64,000 bases of DNA from JBMNGO01 sp050949885 (GTDB taxonomy: Bacteria; Bacillota; Syntrophomonadia; Syntrophomonadales; Syntrophomonadaceae): contig JBMNGO010000002.1 of the NCBI GenBank assembly GCA_050949885.1, positions 248,001 to 312,000 of the forward strand. The letters run 5' to 3'. Positions 43,739 through 52,130 of the stretch are shown here, piece after piece. Made by a program: the position numbers and the translations under genes. The first letter of the stretch is position 1, and every line of letters starts with the position of its first letter. A model generated the notes under the pieces. That model saw only the letters and a list, made by a program, of their open reading frames with translations, had not been told where the DNA came from and made no database searches.

Positions 43739-44053
43739 TTGATAAAATCCAAGGAAACTATAGATGTATCAAAAAACCTGAAAACGATAGAGTGGCTAAA
43801 GGCAGAACTGGTTGAAGCCGTTGGAGTTCTATTCAGAGCGCTGCTTAATCCGGCTAAAGGAGCATGCAGCGAAGCCCTGGGGGCAATAATAATGATCAGC
43901 TATTTGTTGGGCAGAAGGATCGGTATAGATTTTCTAACCATAGATAATCAAATCAAAGAAAAGATCAACACCAACATAAATAATGCCCATGAAATAGAAC
44001 AGTGGTATGGTGATTTGTCTGAACTAAAGGAATATTTTCACAAAAAGAGGTGA
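43739..44053 (+). CDS. MazG-like family protein
   Basis: A 104-residue mostly helical protein. LKTIEWLKAELVEAVGVLFRAL and SEALGAIIMISYLLGRRIG resemble the MazG-like family of Firmicutes, related to nucleotide pyrophosphohydrolases; the metal-binding acidic residues are only partly visible, so activity is uncertain. The TTG at 43739 follows GGAGGTGGAGG. It is the first of a MazG-DUF2232-rplI-lonC run. Confidence 0.7.
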   Translation: MIKSKETIDVSKNLKTIEWLKAELVEAVGVLFRALLNPAKGACSEALGAIIMISYLLGRRIGIDFLTIDNQIKEKINTNINNAHEIEQWYGDLSELKEYFHKKR

Positions 44054-44059
44054 TCATCC

Positions 44060-45019
44060 CTGAACCGCTTCATTATTTTTTTGCTGATAACTTCTGTGAT
44101 CTGCGTTTTGACAGGGCTGATACCTTCCTTGAGCCTAATTTGGGCGGTTGCTTGGGGAGCTGTAATGATTATCAGTACATTTTATTTGCGAAAAGGTGAG
44201 TTCCAATGGCTGTTTGGAATCAACGTGCTTATTATATATTTTTTGGGGGATAAAAGCGGGGCCTCGTTCTTTTTGTTGTTCTATGGATTGCCGGCATTGG
44301 TTATGAGCCATTTGTCATTGGCGGGTGAGGGGTATTATAAACTCCAAAAATGGGGGACTATTACAGCTGTGGTAGGAGTAACTTTGTTTCTTAGTTTAAT
44401 ATATCTTAGCGCCGGAACAGAAGGGATTACCCAAATTCAGTCGCAGATAAACGCCGAACTTCAGAGTGCGTTATATTCCGGCCAAAATGCCGCAATACTC
44501 AAATATTATGAGGAGAAAGGAATCAGCCGGGAGGAAATTGAAAAGACTTTTTCCCTTGTGGTAAGTGCTTTTACCAAACATTTGCCGGCATTTTACTATC
44601 TTCAGGCTATAATGGCAGCATTTTTCATGCTCATTTTGGCCTCCTGGGTGAACCTAAAACAAAGAATTGATCGTCTAAAGAAGAAACCATTTATAAAAGA
44701 GATAATGCCCTGGCAAATTACCTGGGTAGCTATAGCCGGGTTACTTTTGTGGATGTGGGGACAGTCACAAAATTCTGATTTATACTATGTGGGGTCCAAT
44801 ACCCTTGTGGTACTTGTTCCTATAACTGCCTATTTTGGGTTTTCTACCATTATGTATATGGTTAACCAGCGAAAATCTGGCAGCCGGAATTTAATTTTGG
44901 CTGGTTTAATTATTGTAACCGTAATGTTCCCATTGTCAGCTATAATATTTTGTAGTCTAACCGGACTATTTGACTCATTGATGAATTTTCGGAAATTTGG
45001 TTTAAAAAAGGGGGAATAA
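44060..45019 (+). CDS. DUF2232 (YybS family) membrane protein, probable CTG start
   Basis: An integral membrane protein of about 319 residues with eight or so hydrophobic segments and a soluble loop around residues 120-170. It matches the YybS/DUF2232 group found upstream of rplI in many Firmicutes; its function is unknown. No ATG, GTG or TTG has a ribosome binding site. CTG at 44060 (giving NRFIIFLLITSVICV) has AGAGGTGAT 6-8 nt before it and is preferred over the unsupported TTG at 44081. Confidence 0.75.
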   Translation: MNRFIIFLLITSVICVLTGLIPSLSLIWAVAWGAVMIISTFYLRKGEFQWLFGINVLIIYFLGDKSGASFFLLFYGLPALVMSHLSLAGEGYYKLQKWGTITAVVGVTLFLSLIYLSAGTEGITQIQSQINAELQSALYSGQNAAILKYYEEKGISREEIEKTFSLVVSAFTKHLPAFYYLQAIMAAFFMLILASWVNLKQRIDRLKKKPFIKEIMPWQITWVAIAGLLLWMWGQSQNSDLYYVGSNTLVVLVPITAYFGFSTIMYMVNQRKSGSRNLILAGLIIVTVMFPLSAIIFCSLTGLFDSLMNFRKFGLKKGE

Positions 45020-45021
45020 GG

Positions 45022-45468
45022 TTGAAAGTTATACTTCTAAAAGAAGTAAAAAAGTTGGGAAAAGAGGGCGAAATAAAGGAAGTCTCAACCGGATATGCCA
45101 GGAACTTTTTGATTCCGCAAGGCTTAGCCGTTGAAGCAACCAAGGAAAAAATAAAGGAAACTGAAGAAAAAAAATTAAGCCAGGCCAATCGCTTGAAGAA
45201 AGAACAGGCTGAGGCTGAGATGCTAAAAGAGAAAATTAATGGCAAGGTCCTCACTATTCCCGGCAAGACCGGTGAAAGTAACCGGCTGTTTGGATCAGTT
45301 ACCTCTAAAGAAATTTCCGAATTTTTACATAAGGAATTTGGGGTACAAATAGATAAAAAGAAAATAGATCTTAAAGAACCTATCAAAAACCTGGGAGACT
45401 TTATGGTGAGAATCAAGCTGTTTCCGTCAGTTCAAGCGGAAATAAGAATCAAGGTAGTTTCCGAGTAG
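45022..45468 (+). CDS. rplI: Ribosomal protein bL9
   Basis: A 148-residue protein with the N-terminal domain MKVILLKEVKKLGKEGEI and GYARNFLIPQGLA, a long connecting helix, and a C-terminal domain including SVTSKEISEFL. The TTG at 45022 follows GGGGGAATAAG and lies 2 nt after the DUF2232 stop. Confidence 0.97.
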   Translation: MKVILLKEVKKLGKEGEIKEVSTGYARNFLIPQGLAVEATKEKIKETEEKKLSQANRLKKEQAEAEMLKEKINGKVLTIPGKTGESNRLFGSVTSKEISEFLHKEFGVQIDKKKIDLKEPIKNLGDFMVRIKLFPSVQAEIRIKVVSE

Positions 45469-45483
45469 CATGGGAGGAATTGG

Positions 45484-47379
45484 GTGAAACAATATACGCT
45501 AAAAAGTAAGAAGATTAATAATAACAGTGAACATGCCTTAAAATGGCGGGTAGAAACACTAATAAAGAAACTGGACAGTATATATGGTACTTCCGGCCTT
45601 ATCCTAAGAGCCAGCAAAGCGGATGCTTTGAGTTTATTACAGTCCGAAAAATTGAGTGACAAAATTTTGGGTATAAAAAAGGTATTACTGGAAGATCCCA
45701 CAATTGAGGAAAAACCTACAGTAGATGAAATGGCCAGCGCCTTGGAGGAGATGGAAAACCTGGTTGTTGAAAGCCTGGCTAGGAAAGCTATTGAAAAAAA
45801 CCTGGATAATCTTATTCAGGAAAGAATGAATGCCAAGTACAATGCTTATGTTAGAGATATTAAACTGCAGGTTTTAAAAGAACAAAATCATTCTCCAGAG
45901 AATGCCCAAACCCTAAAAAAATTAGGCAAGCTGGAAAAAATGGAGTTAAAGTCTCTAAGCCGCTCCGCCCTGGAGGTGTTACGTCCCTCCCGCATTGATG
46001 AAATTATTGGTCAGGAGCGAGCTATAAAATCGCTCATTGCTAAACTTAACACACCATATCCTCAGCATATTTTACTATATGGGCCACCGGGAGTCGGTAA
46101 AACCACCTGTGCCAGGCTAGCCCTGGAATTAGTAAAAGGGAGAGGAGAAAACCCTTTTGCCATTGATGCACCTTTTGTAGAAGTAGATGGGACCACCTTG
46201 CGTTGGGACCCCCGAGAATCAACTAATCCTCTGCTGGGTTCAGTTCACGATCCGATTTACCAGGGAGCCAGAAGGGAACTAGCTGAAGAAGGTATACCTG
46301 AACCAAAACTGGGGCTGGTATCTGAGGCTCATGGTGGAATTCTCTTCATTGACGAAATTGGCGAAATGGACATTATGCTGCAGAATAAACTGCTCAAGGT
46401 ATTGGAGGATAAAAGGGTATTCTTTGAGTCTTCCTATTATGATCCCCATAACCAACAGATACCGCAATATATAAAGAAAATGTTTGAACGGGGAGTGCCT
46501 GCTGACTTCATCCTGATTGGAGCAACTACCAAGGACAAGGAAGAAATTAATCCTGCGTTTAGATCAAGGTGCATGGAGATCTTTTTTGAACCTTTAACCG
46601 CCGAGCATATTATCCAGATTGTTAAGTTGTCAGGGCAAAAACTGCAGATCGAAGTTGCCGAAGGAGTTGCTGAATTAATAAGTGAATATGTTAATGACGG
46701 GAGAGGAGCCAACAAGCTTCTCGTAGATGCCTATGCTTTGGCATTAAATGAAGCAAATAGGGAGACTGCAAAAGTAAAGGTTACCAAGGAGCATGTCTAT
46801 GAGGCCATCCAGGACAGCAGGATTACAGCTAAAAATGAGATAAGAGCTTCCCATGAACCGGAGGTGGGAAAGGTCTTTGGTATAGGCGCTTATGGTTATC
46901 ATGGCTCTTTGATAGAAATTGAGGCCATGGTATTTCCTGCTGAGAACAAGGGGGATGGCACCATCAGGTTTAATGATACAGCCGGCACCATGGTAAAGGA
47001 TTCTATTTTCAATGCTGCTTCCCTGATCAGAAAGGTAACTGGAAAAAACCTGAACAATTATGATGTTCATATTAATATAGTAGGAGGCGCCAAGGTTGAT
47101 GGCCCGTCAGCGGGAAGCGCTATTTTATGCGCTATTTTGAGCGCCTTAGAAGAAAGGCCGGTTCGGCAGGATATGGCCATTACTGGTGAATTATCTATTC
47201 AGGGGAAGATAAAGCCGGTGGGAGCTATTTTTGAAAAAATATTTGGAGCCAAAAGAGCCGGCATAAAAAAAATAATAATTCCTGAGAAAAACCTTAAGGA
47301 TGTGCCAGCAGGATTTTCAGGGCTACAACTGATCCCGGCCAAGAGTATAGAAGAAGTATTTGAGAAAATTTTTTGCTAA
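45484..47379 (+). CDS. lonC: Lon-family ATP-dependent protease LonC
   Basis: A 631-residue protease of the spore-former LonC type. It lacks the large Lon N-terminal substrate domain and has a coiled-coil start (about 1-150), a AAA+ module with Walker A GPPGVGKTT near residue 200 and Walker B GILFIDEIGEM, and a C-terminal Ser-Lys protease domain with DGPSAGSA (catalytic Ser) and KIFGAKRAG (catalytic Lys). The GTG at 45484 follows GGGAGGAATTG. It is last in the rplI operon, in the place where dnaB often lies. Confidence 0.92.
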   Translation: MKQYTLKSKKINNNSEHALKWRVETLIKKLDSIYGTSGLILRASKADALSLLQSEKLSDKILGIKKVLLEDPTIEEKPTVDEMASALEEMENLVVESLARKAIEKNLDNLIQERMNAKYNAYVRDIKLQVLKEQNHSPENAQTLKKLGKLEKMELKSLSRSALEVLRPSRIDEIIGQERAIKSLIAKLNTPYPQHILLYGPPGVGKTTCARLALELVKGRGENPFAIDAPFVEVDGTTLRWDPRESTNPLLGSVHDPIYQGARRELAEEGIPEPKLGLVSEAHGGILFIDEIGEMDIMLQNKLLKVLEDKRVFFESSYYDPHNQQIPQYIKKMFERGVPADFILIGATTKDKEEINPAFRSRCMEIFFEPLTAEHIIQIVKLSGQKLQIEVAEGVAELISEYVNDGRGANKLLVDAYALALNEANRETAKVKVTKEHVYEAIQDSRITAKNEIRASHEPEVGKVFGIGAYGYHGSLIEIEAMVFPAENKGDGTIRFNDTAGTMVKDSIFNAASLIRKVTGKNLNNYDVHINIVGGAKVDGPSAGSAILCAILSALEERPVRQDMAITGELSIQGKIKPVGAIFEKIFGAKRAGIKKIIIPEKNLKDVPAGFSGLQLIPAKSIEEVFEKIFC

Positions 47380-47597
47380 AGCTAGAAGGTCATAAATTAA
47401 AGAGCTAGCGTTGGGAGAGGGGACGATTTCCTTTCTCCAGCCTTTAAAGGAAGCAAAGCAGAACCCCGGTTATTGCTAAGTTGACAGATATAGATTTCGG
47501 GAGTAAGCAGGCTTTAATTAGTGTTGGTTCCCAAAGAAGCCAAACTGTTGTAAATGATTATATTTTTGGAGACTAATGTGATAAAATACTATTTAAA
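47380..47597 (+). other. Spacer between lonC and tRNA-Val
   Basis: No gene is evident. GGAGAGGGGA can pair with CCTTTCTCC at about 47415-47440, without a T run. A TTGACA occurs near 47481 but lacks a good -10 at 17 nt. TAAAAT just before the tRNA may serve as its -10. Confidence 0.35.
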
Positions 47598-47672
47598 GGG
47601 CGCATAACTCAGCGGGAGAGTGCCACCTTCACACGGTGGAAGTCGCAGGTTCGAAACCTGCTGCGCCCACCA
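47598..47672 (+). tRNA. tRNA-Val(CAC)
   Basis: A 75-nt cloverleaf with acceptor GGGCGCA/TGCGCCC, anticodon CAC in the loop TTCACAC, and encoded A73-CCA. It reads GUG. Confidence 0.94.
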
Positions 47673-47683
47673 TAAAGCGCAGT

Positions 47684-47714
47684 AATACAGGGCTTACAAA
47701 GCCCTGTATTTTGA
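47684..47714 (+). terminator. Terminator after tRNA-Val
   Basis: AATACAGGGCTT and AAGCCCTGTATT form a perfect 12-bp stem around ACA, followed by a short T run. Confidence 0.75.
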
Positions 47715-47842
47715 TGTATATGAAATGGTTTGGGCAAGTGACCAGGGGGAGACGTTTACTGACTGGCATTTAGAATAGATTGAGGGCTGCCCCTCAAGTT
47801 AAATGGCTCCTTGCGGGTAAAAGGGGGTACAATTAAGACAGT

Positions 47843-48715
47843 ATGGGAAAAAAAGCTAATTACCATGTTATTGCCGGAGCTGTTCTTTGGGGAACAGTGG
47901 GGCTGTTTGTAAGGGATCTATATTCAGCAGGGCTGAGCACAGGGCAGGTAGTATTTCTTAGAATATTTGTAGCTACTGTAGCATTATTAATTTTTGTGAT
48001 AATGACTAATCCCAGGCTGCTAGTAATAAAGCCCCATGATATAGTATATTTTATGGGGACCGGGATCTTAAGCGTTGTCTTTTTTAATTGGTGTTATTTT
48101 ACCTCCATTCAACACACGTCCCTGGCTGTAGCAGCCATTCTCCTTTATACCGGGCCCGTGTTCGTAGTCCTGTTAGCCCGAATCTTTTTTAAGGAAAATT
48201 TAACTCCGGACAAAATAATTTCTTTAATGCTGGCTTTGGCGGGAATTTCCTTGGTTGCGGGAGTAGGCCCGGATATATCTCGGGCTCTTTCCTGGAAAGG
48301 GTTATTAATAGGTCTGGGATCAGGGGTAGGGTACGCCTTCTATAGTATCTTTGGGAAGATTGCCATAAGCAAGTATCATACTCTTACTGTAACAACATAT
48401 ACCTTTTTTATAGCCATCCTGGTATTGGGGCCTACCAGCCAAATTTGGGAAGCCGGTAATCTGCTGTTTGATCCCCGGGTAATTACAGTTAGCCTGGGAT
48501 TGGGCTTAATTCCTACGGTTCTGGCCTATTTGTTATATACATCGGGATTATCCGGATTAGAAGCCGGACGGGCAGCGATTATGGCAACCATTGAGCCCGT
48601 AGTGGCGGTATTAATCAGCCTGGTGGTTTTTAAAGAAATATTTTCCTTAAGCCAGGGAATCGGAATGGCAGCTATTTTGGCAGCCGCATGGCTGGCTCAG
48701 CATAATAGATCTTGA
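47843..48715 (+). CDS. EamA/DMT family transporter
   Basis: A 290-residue membrane protein with ten predicted membrane segments in two EamA repeats (GAVLWGTVGLFVRDL in the first, GLGSGVGYAFYSIFGK in the second). Drug/metabolite transporters of this type export amino acids or metabolites; the substrate is unknown. The start has no ribosome binding site and a TACAAT -10 lies only 9 nt upstream (47828-47833), so the message may be leaderless, although no good -35 was found. Confidence 0.85.
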   Translation: MGKKANYHVIAGAVLWGTVGLFVRDLYSAGLSTGQVVFLRIFVATVALLIFVIMTNPRLLVIKPHDIVYFMGTGILSVVFFNWCYFTSIQHTSLAVAAILLYTGPVFVVLLARIFFKENLTPDKIISLMLALAGISLVAGVGPDISRALSWKGLLIGLGSGVGYAFYSIFGKIAISKYHTLTVTTYTFFIAILVLGPTSQIWEAGNLLFDPRVITVSLGLGLIPTVLAYLLYTSGLSGLEAGRAAIMATIEPVVAVLISLVVFKEIFSLSQGIGMAAILAAAWLAQHNRS

Positions 48716-48782
48716 TTTATCTTGATCTGCAGTACTTGATCTTTTCTAATTCTTTTGTTAGTATAATTCTGCTAGGGTTTGC

Positions 48783-48858
48783 GGAGCCGTGGTGTAGCGG
48801 TTAACATGCCGGCCTGTCACGCCGGAGATCGTGGGTTCAAATCCCATCGGCTTCGCCA
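48783..48858 (+). tRNA. tRNA-Asp(GTC)
   Basis: A 76-nt cloverleaf with acceptor GGAGCCG/CGGCTTC, anticodon GTC in the loop CTGTCAC, and encoded G73-CCA. It precedes tRNA-Gly by 7 nt. Confidence 0.95.
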
Positions 48859-48865
48859 TAATAAT

Positions 48866-48940
48866 GCGGGAGTAGCTCAGTGGTAGAGCACCGGCTTCCC
48901 AAGCCGGGTGTCGAGGGTTCGAACCCCTTTTCCCGCTCCA
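48866..48940 (+). tRNA. tRNA-Gly(CCC)
   Basis: A 75-nt cloverleaf with acceptor GCGGGAG and matching 3' strand, anticodon CCC in the loop TTCCCAA, and encoded CCA. The scfA gene begins 26 nt later, so the two may share a transcript. Confidence 0.93.
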
Positions 48941-48966
48941 TTTTTTTCTTATCGGGGAGGTAAAAA

Positions 48967-49113
48967 ATGAATAAGCATATAAGAATGGTGGTTAGCCCCA
49001 GTTTAAAACGGAATTCTGATAAAATGAATTGCCGGGAATGTGCTACATCATGCCAATCAGCCTGTAAGACTTCCTGCACCGTAGGAAATCATCTGTGCAG
49101 AAACGACAAATAA
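48967..49113 (+). CDS. scfA: SCIFF peptide precursor (ranthipeptide)
   Basis: A 48-residue precursor with six cysteines at 22, 25, 29, 33, 37 and 44, the hallmark of the six-Cys-in-forty-five family widespread in Clostridia. The leader (1-20) is basic; the core is CRECATSCQSACKTSC with a final Cys after HL. The partner radical SAM enzyme links cysteine sulfur to neighbouring residues as thioethers in studied cases. The ATG at 48967 follows GGGGAGGT. A terminator and then the maturase gene follow. The biological role of SCIFF peptides is not settled. Confidence 0.93.
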   Translation: MNKHIRMVVSPSLKRNSDKMNCRECATSCQSACKTSCTVGNHLCRNDK

Positions 49114-49128
49114 ACATAATTACCCACA

Positions 49129-49148
49129 GGGGGAGGTCCCCCTTTTTT
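49129..49148 (+). terminator. Terminator between scfA and scfB
   Basis: GGGGG-AGGT-CCCCC is followed by six T. It should make the precursor transcript far more abundant than the maturase transcript. Confidence 0.85.
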
Positions 49149-49255
49149 GTTTTCTCACCGCCTAGTTTACACATTTTGTCCAGCTGGGACTGATATCCCG
49201 ATAGGGGCAGATGGTGATGTAAACAGTCAGGGTATTATGGTTGGAGGAAAAAGGA

Positions 49256-50629
49256 TTGCTGTCATTACAAGACTATAATTTTTCAGCTCACATACATATG
49301 TACCAGCATAATGACATGAGGATTCTCCTGGATGTTAACAGTGGAGCAATTTACGAGCTGGACAAAATGGGATGGGATTTGATAGAGAAAATCGCGGAAT
49401 ATGGCGGAGATACCCAAAAAGCCGGCGAGGTGCTTAGTAAGGTTTATAGTGTTGGTGAAATTAATGCCCTTATACAAGATTTAGAAGCACTAATAGAACA
49501 AGATGCCTTGTTTACTCGGCCTGAACCCATTGATTTAGACCTTTTAGAATTCCCGGTAAAAGCCGTTTGCTTAAATGTGGCCCATTCCTGTAATATGAAA
49601 TGCCAGTATTGCTTTGCCAACCAGGGGAATTTTGGCCAAAAGCCTGCTCTCATGTCCCTCTCAACAGCTAAAAAGGCTATGGAATTTCTGGTAAATCACA
49701 GCCAGGGGGTAAAAAATCTGGAGGTGGATTTCTTTGGCGGAGAACCGTTGCTGGTAAAGGACATGTTAGTGGAGCTGGTAGCCTACTGCAGGCAACTGGA
49801 GAAACAAATCGGCAAGAGATTTAATTTTACCCTTACTACCAATGCCCTGGAACTGGACGGCCGGACCATAGACTGGATTAATAATAATGATATCAGTGTA
49901 ATTCTGAGTTTGGACGGCAGAAAAGAAACCAATGACAGACATCGGGTTTTAAAAAACGGGCAGGGATCTTACCATTATATTGTGCCGCGGATAAAAGAAA
50001 TGGTAGCAAGCCGCCCAAAGAGCTATTTTGTCCGGGGTACTTTTACCCGCAACAATCTTGACTTTACCAGAGATTTAGAACATATGGTGGGTCTGGGATT
50101 TGATTGTATTTCCCTGGAACCGGCAGTGGGGGCCGATAATGGTTTTTCCATCCTTCCTGAAGATGTTGCTCAAGTTTTACAGGAATATGACAGGCTTACT
50201 GACTTGCTCTATAAATACCATAAAGCAGGCCGAGACATTAGCTTTTTCCACTACAACCTGGACCTGCAAAAGGGGCCCTGCCTAGCTAAAAGAATGACCG
50301 GATGCGGTGCGGGATTGGATTATCTGGCCATAACTCCTGAAGGTGATATTTATCCCTGTCATCAATTTGTGGGAAATCAGGATTTTTACATGGGTAATAT
50401 TAATACTCGATTCCAAAGCGGCCTGAGAAAGATTTTTGCTCAAATGCAGGTTAAGGAAAAGGAGTGCAGTACCTGTTGGGCCAGAAATTTTTGCGGTGGC
50501 GGTTGCCACGCCAATGCATATAATAATAATGGGGAAATTGGAAAACCGCACCAAACCAGCTGTAAGCTGCACCAAAAACGCATAGAGGGGGCAATATATC
50601 TAGCATTAAAAAAATCTCCGGTAAAATAA
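49256..50629 (+). CDS. scfB: SCIFF thioether maturase, radical SAM-SPASM protein
   Basis: A radical SAM enzyme of about 457 residues. An N-terminal precursor-recognition (RRE/PqqD-like) region spans about 1-90. The cluster motif is CNMKCQYC, then the glycine-rich EVDFFGGEPLL. The SPASM domain holds the auxiliary cluster cysteines in GPCLAKRMTGCGAG, IYPCHQF, CSTCWARNFCGGGCHANAYN and a last Cys in SCKLH. It forms thioether bonds in ScfA. The TTG at 49256 is chosen since GGAGG lies 8 nt before it; an earlier TTG at 49241 would overlap that site. Confidence 0.92.
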   Translation: MLSLQDYNFSAHIHMYQHNDMRILLDVNSGAIYELDKMGWDLIEKIAEYGGDTQKAGEVLSKVYSVGEINALIQDLEALIEQDALFTRPEPIDLDLLEFPVKAVCLNVAHSCNMKCQYCFANQGNFGQKPALMSLSTAKKAMEFLVNHSQGVKNLEVDFFGGEPLLVKDMLVELVAYCRQLEKQIGKRFNFTLTTNALELDGRTIDWINNNDISVILSLDGRKETNDRHRVLKNGQGSYHYIVPRIKEMVASRPKSYFVRGTFTRNNLDFTRDLEHMVGLGFDCISLEPAVGADNGFSILPEDVAQVLQEYDRLTDLLYKYHKAGRDISFFHYNLDLQKGPCLAKRMTGCGAGLDYLAITPEGDIYPCHQFVGNQDFYMGNINTRFQSGLRKIFAQMQVKEKECSTCWARNFCGGGCHANAYNNNGEIGKPHQTSCKLHQKRIEGAIYLALKKSPVK

Positions 50630-50734
50630 TCTATTAATGCAGGATTTATTAAAAAATGTATAGAATTAGCTCAAAACAATAAAATTACTAAATGATGAAC
50701 TACTTAGCAAGAACTAATGTTTGGAGAGTTATCT

Positions 50735-52069
50735 ATGATAAATTTTATACAAAAAAATAAGTTGCCGGTAATATTGGCTGTTGCCATATTGGCTACTTTC
50801 TTGGTATTCTATTTCCTGGTTATAAAGACACCAGCATTTCTGGTCAGTATCGATGAAAAAGATCCTATATACATATCGGATAAAGCAGAACTTAACAAAC
50901 AACTAGCTGCTCTGCAAAGAGAAAAAGAGAGTAAATATAATAAAGGGTTGGCCATTGACAGCAAAATAAACGTTGAACGGGTCTTTGTAGCTAAAAGCAT
51001 TCTTGTTTCCCCAGAAGAATTGGCAGCCAGACTTGCACAGGAGGTTCGTTTTTCCGTAAAGGCAGTAGATCTAATAATAAACGGTGAGAAAATCGCTTCC
51101 CTGGAAAGCCAGGAATTGGCGGAAAAGTTAATAGACCAGTTTAAAGAAGAGAATACGGTTATTGACGAAGGGGAAACCCTGATTGAGGTGAAAATTGAAG
51201 AAGATATTGATATCCGGGAAAGCCGGGTGGCAATATATGAACTGCTTGATTTTAACCAGGCCTATGACCTGATAACCACAGGAACCAAGAATCCGGAAAA
51301 GTATGTAGTGAAAGAGGGGGATTCCCTGTGGTTGATTGCCAGAAAGAATGATATGTATGTGGATGATATTATAAAAACTAACCGACTTAAGTCCGAGCAA
51401 ATCAAGCCGGGCCAGGAATTGGTTCTGGAAAAAAGCAAACCTTACATAACTGTTGCCGCCAGGGTCAAGGGAGAAAAAGATGAACCCATTCCCTTTGAAA
51501 CTGAGGTAATTGTGGACAATAGTCTTCCCAGCAGTCTAAGAGTAAAGCAATATGGGAAAAACGGGCTCAAGCACATTTCCTATGAAGTCGTAAAGCGTAA
51601 TGGTACGGTGGAAGAAAAGGAAATTCTTGACGAAAAGGTAATAAGCCAGGCGGTTAACAAAATAATTTTAAAAGGAACTCAGGTTACCGTGGCTTCCCGT
51701 GGAGGAGGTACGGGCGCTCTGGATTGGCCGGTTTATGGGCAAATTACCAAGTATTACCGGGGAACTAGCCACACCGGGCTGGATATCGCCAACTCAAGCG
51801 GAACACCTATTAAGGCTGCTGATTCAGGCTACGTAACCTACACCGGTTATCGGGGCGGGTACGGCAATTTCGTAATAATTGACCATGGCAATGGCATGGT
51901 AACCAGGTATGCCCATTGTTCAAGTTTTAAAACCTCAGCAGGCCAAAATGTAAGCAGGGGTGATATAATAGCAACTGTTGGGTCAACAGGCAACAGCTCC
52001 GGACCCCATCTGCATTTTGAGGTAATGGTTAATGGCGGCTTTGACAATCCATTAGATTATTTAAGGTAA
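50735..52069 (+). CDS. LysM-G5-M23 cell-wall endopeptidase
   Basis: A membrane-anchored protein of about 444 residues. One membrane segment (about 10-30) is followed by a Lys/Glu-rich spacer, a LysM domain (YVVKEGDSLWLIARKNDMYV), a G5 domain (PFETEVIVD, VVKRNGTVEEKEIL) and a C-terminal M23 domain with HTGLDIAN and HLHFEV as zinc ligands. LysM and G5 bind glycans, and M23 cuts peptide cross-links. The ATG at 50735 follows GGAGAG at 6 nt; the ATG at 50717 has no such site. Confidence 0.92.
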   Translation: MINFIQKNKLPVILAVAILATFLVFYFLVIKTPAFLVSIDEKDPIYISDKAELNKQLAALQREKESKYNKGLAIDSKINVERVFVAKSILVSPEELAARLAQEVRFSVKAVDLIINGEKIASLESQELAEKLIDQFKEENTVIDEGETLIEVKIEEDIDIRESRVAIYELLDFNQAYDLITTGTKNPEKYVVKEGDSLWLIARKNDMYVDDIIKTNRLKSEQIKPGQELVLEKSKPYITVAARVKGEKDEPIPFETEVIVDNSLPSSLRVKQYGKNGLKHISYEVVKRNGTVEEKEILDEKVISQAVNKIILKGTQVTVASRGGGTGALDWPVYGQITKYYRGTSHTGLDIANSSGTPIKAADSGYVTYTGYRGGYGNFVIIDHGNGMVTRYAHCSSFKTSAGQNVSRGDIIATVGSTGNSSGPHLHFEVMVNGGFDNPLDYLR

Positions 52070-52082
52070 AAAAACCATCTCG

Positions 52083-52110
52083 ACCCGGGTTTATTTCCGG
52101 GTTTTTTTTT
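52083..52110 (+). terminator. Terminator after the LysM-M23 gene
   Basis: ACCCGG and CCGGGT form the stem of a hairpin followed by eight or more T. Confidence 0.85.
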
Positions 52111-52130
52111 CTTAGAAAGGGGTAGATCAA

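Noticed and set aside
47780..47797. TTGAGGG/CCCTCAA hairpin before the EamA gene as a terminator
   Set aside because: No T run follows, and a good terminator already closes tRNA-Val upstream.
48837..49079. 80-codon minus-strand open frame over tRNA-Gly and scfA
   Set aside because: It is antisense to a clear tRNA and to the SCIFF gene; such frames are often misannotated as proteins.
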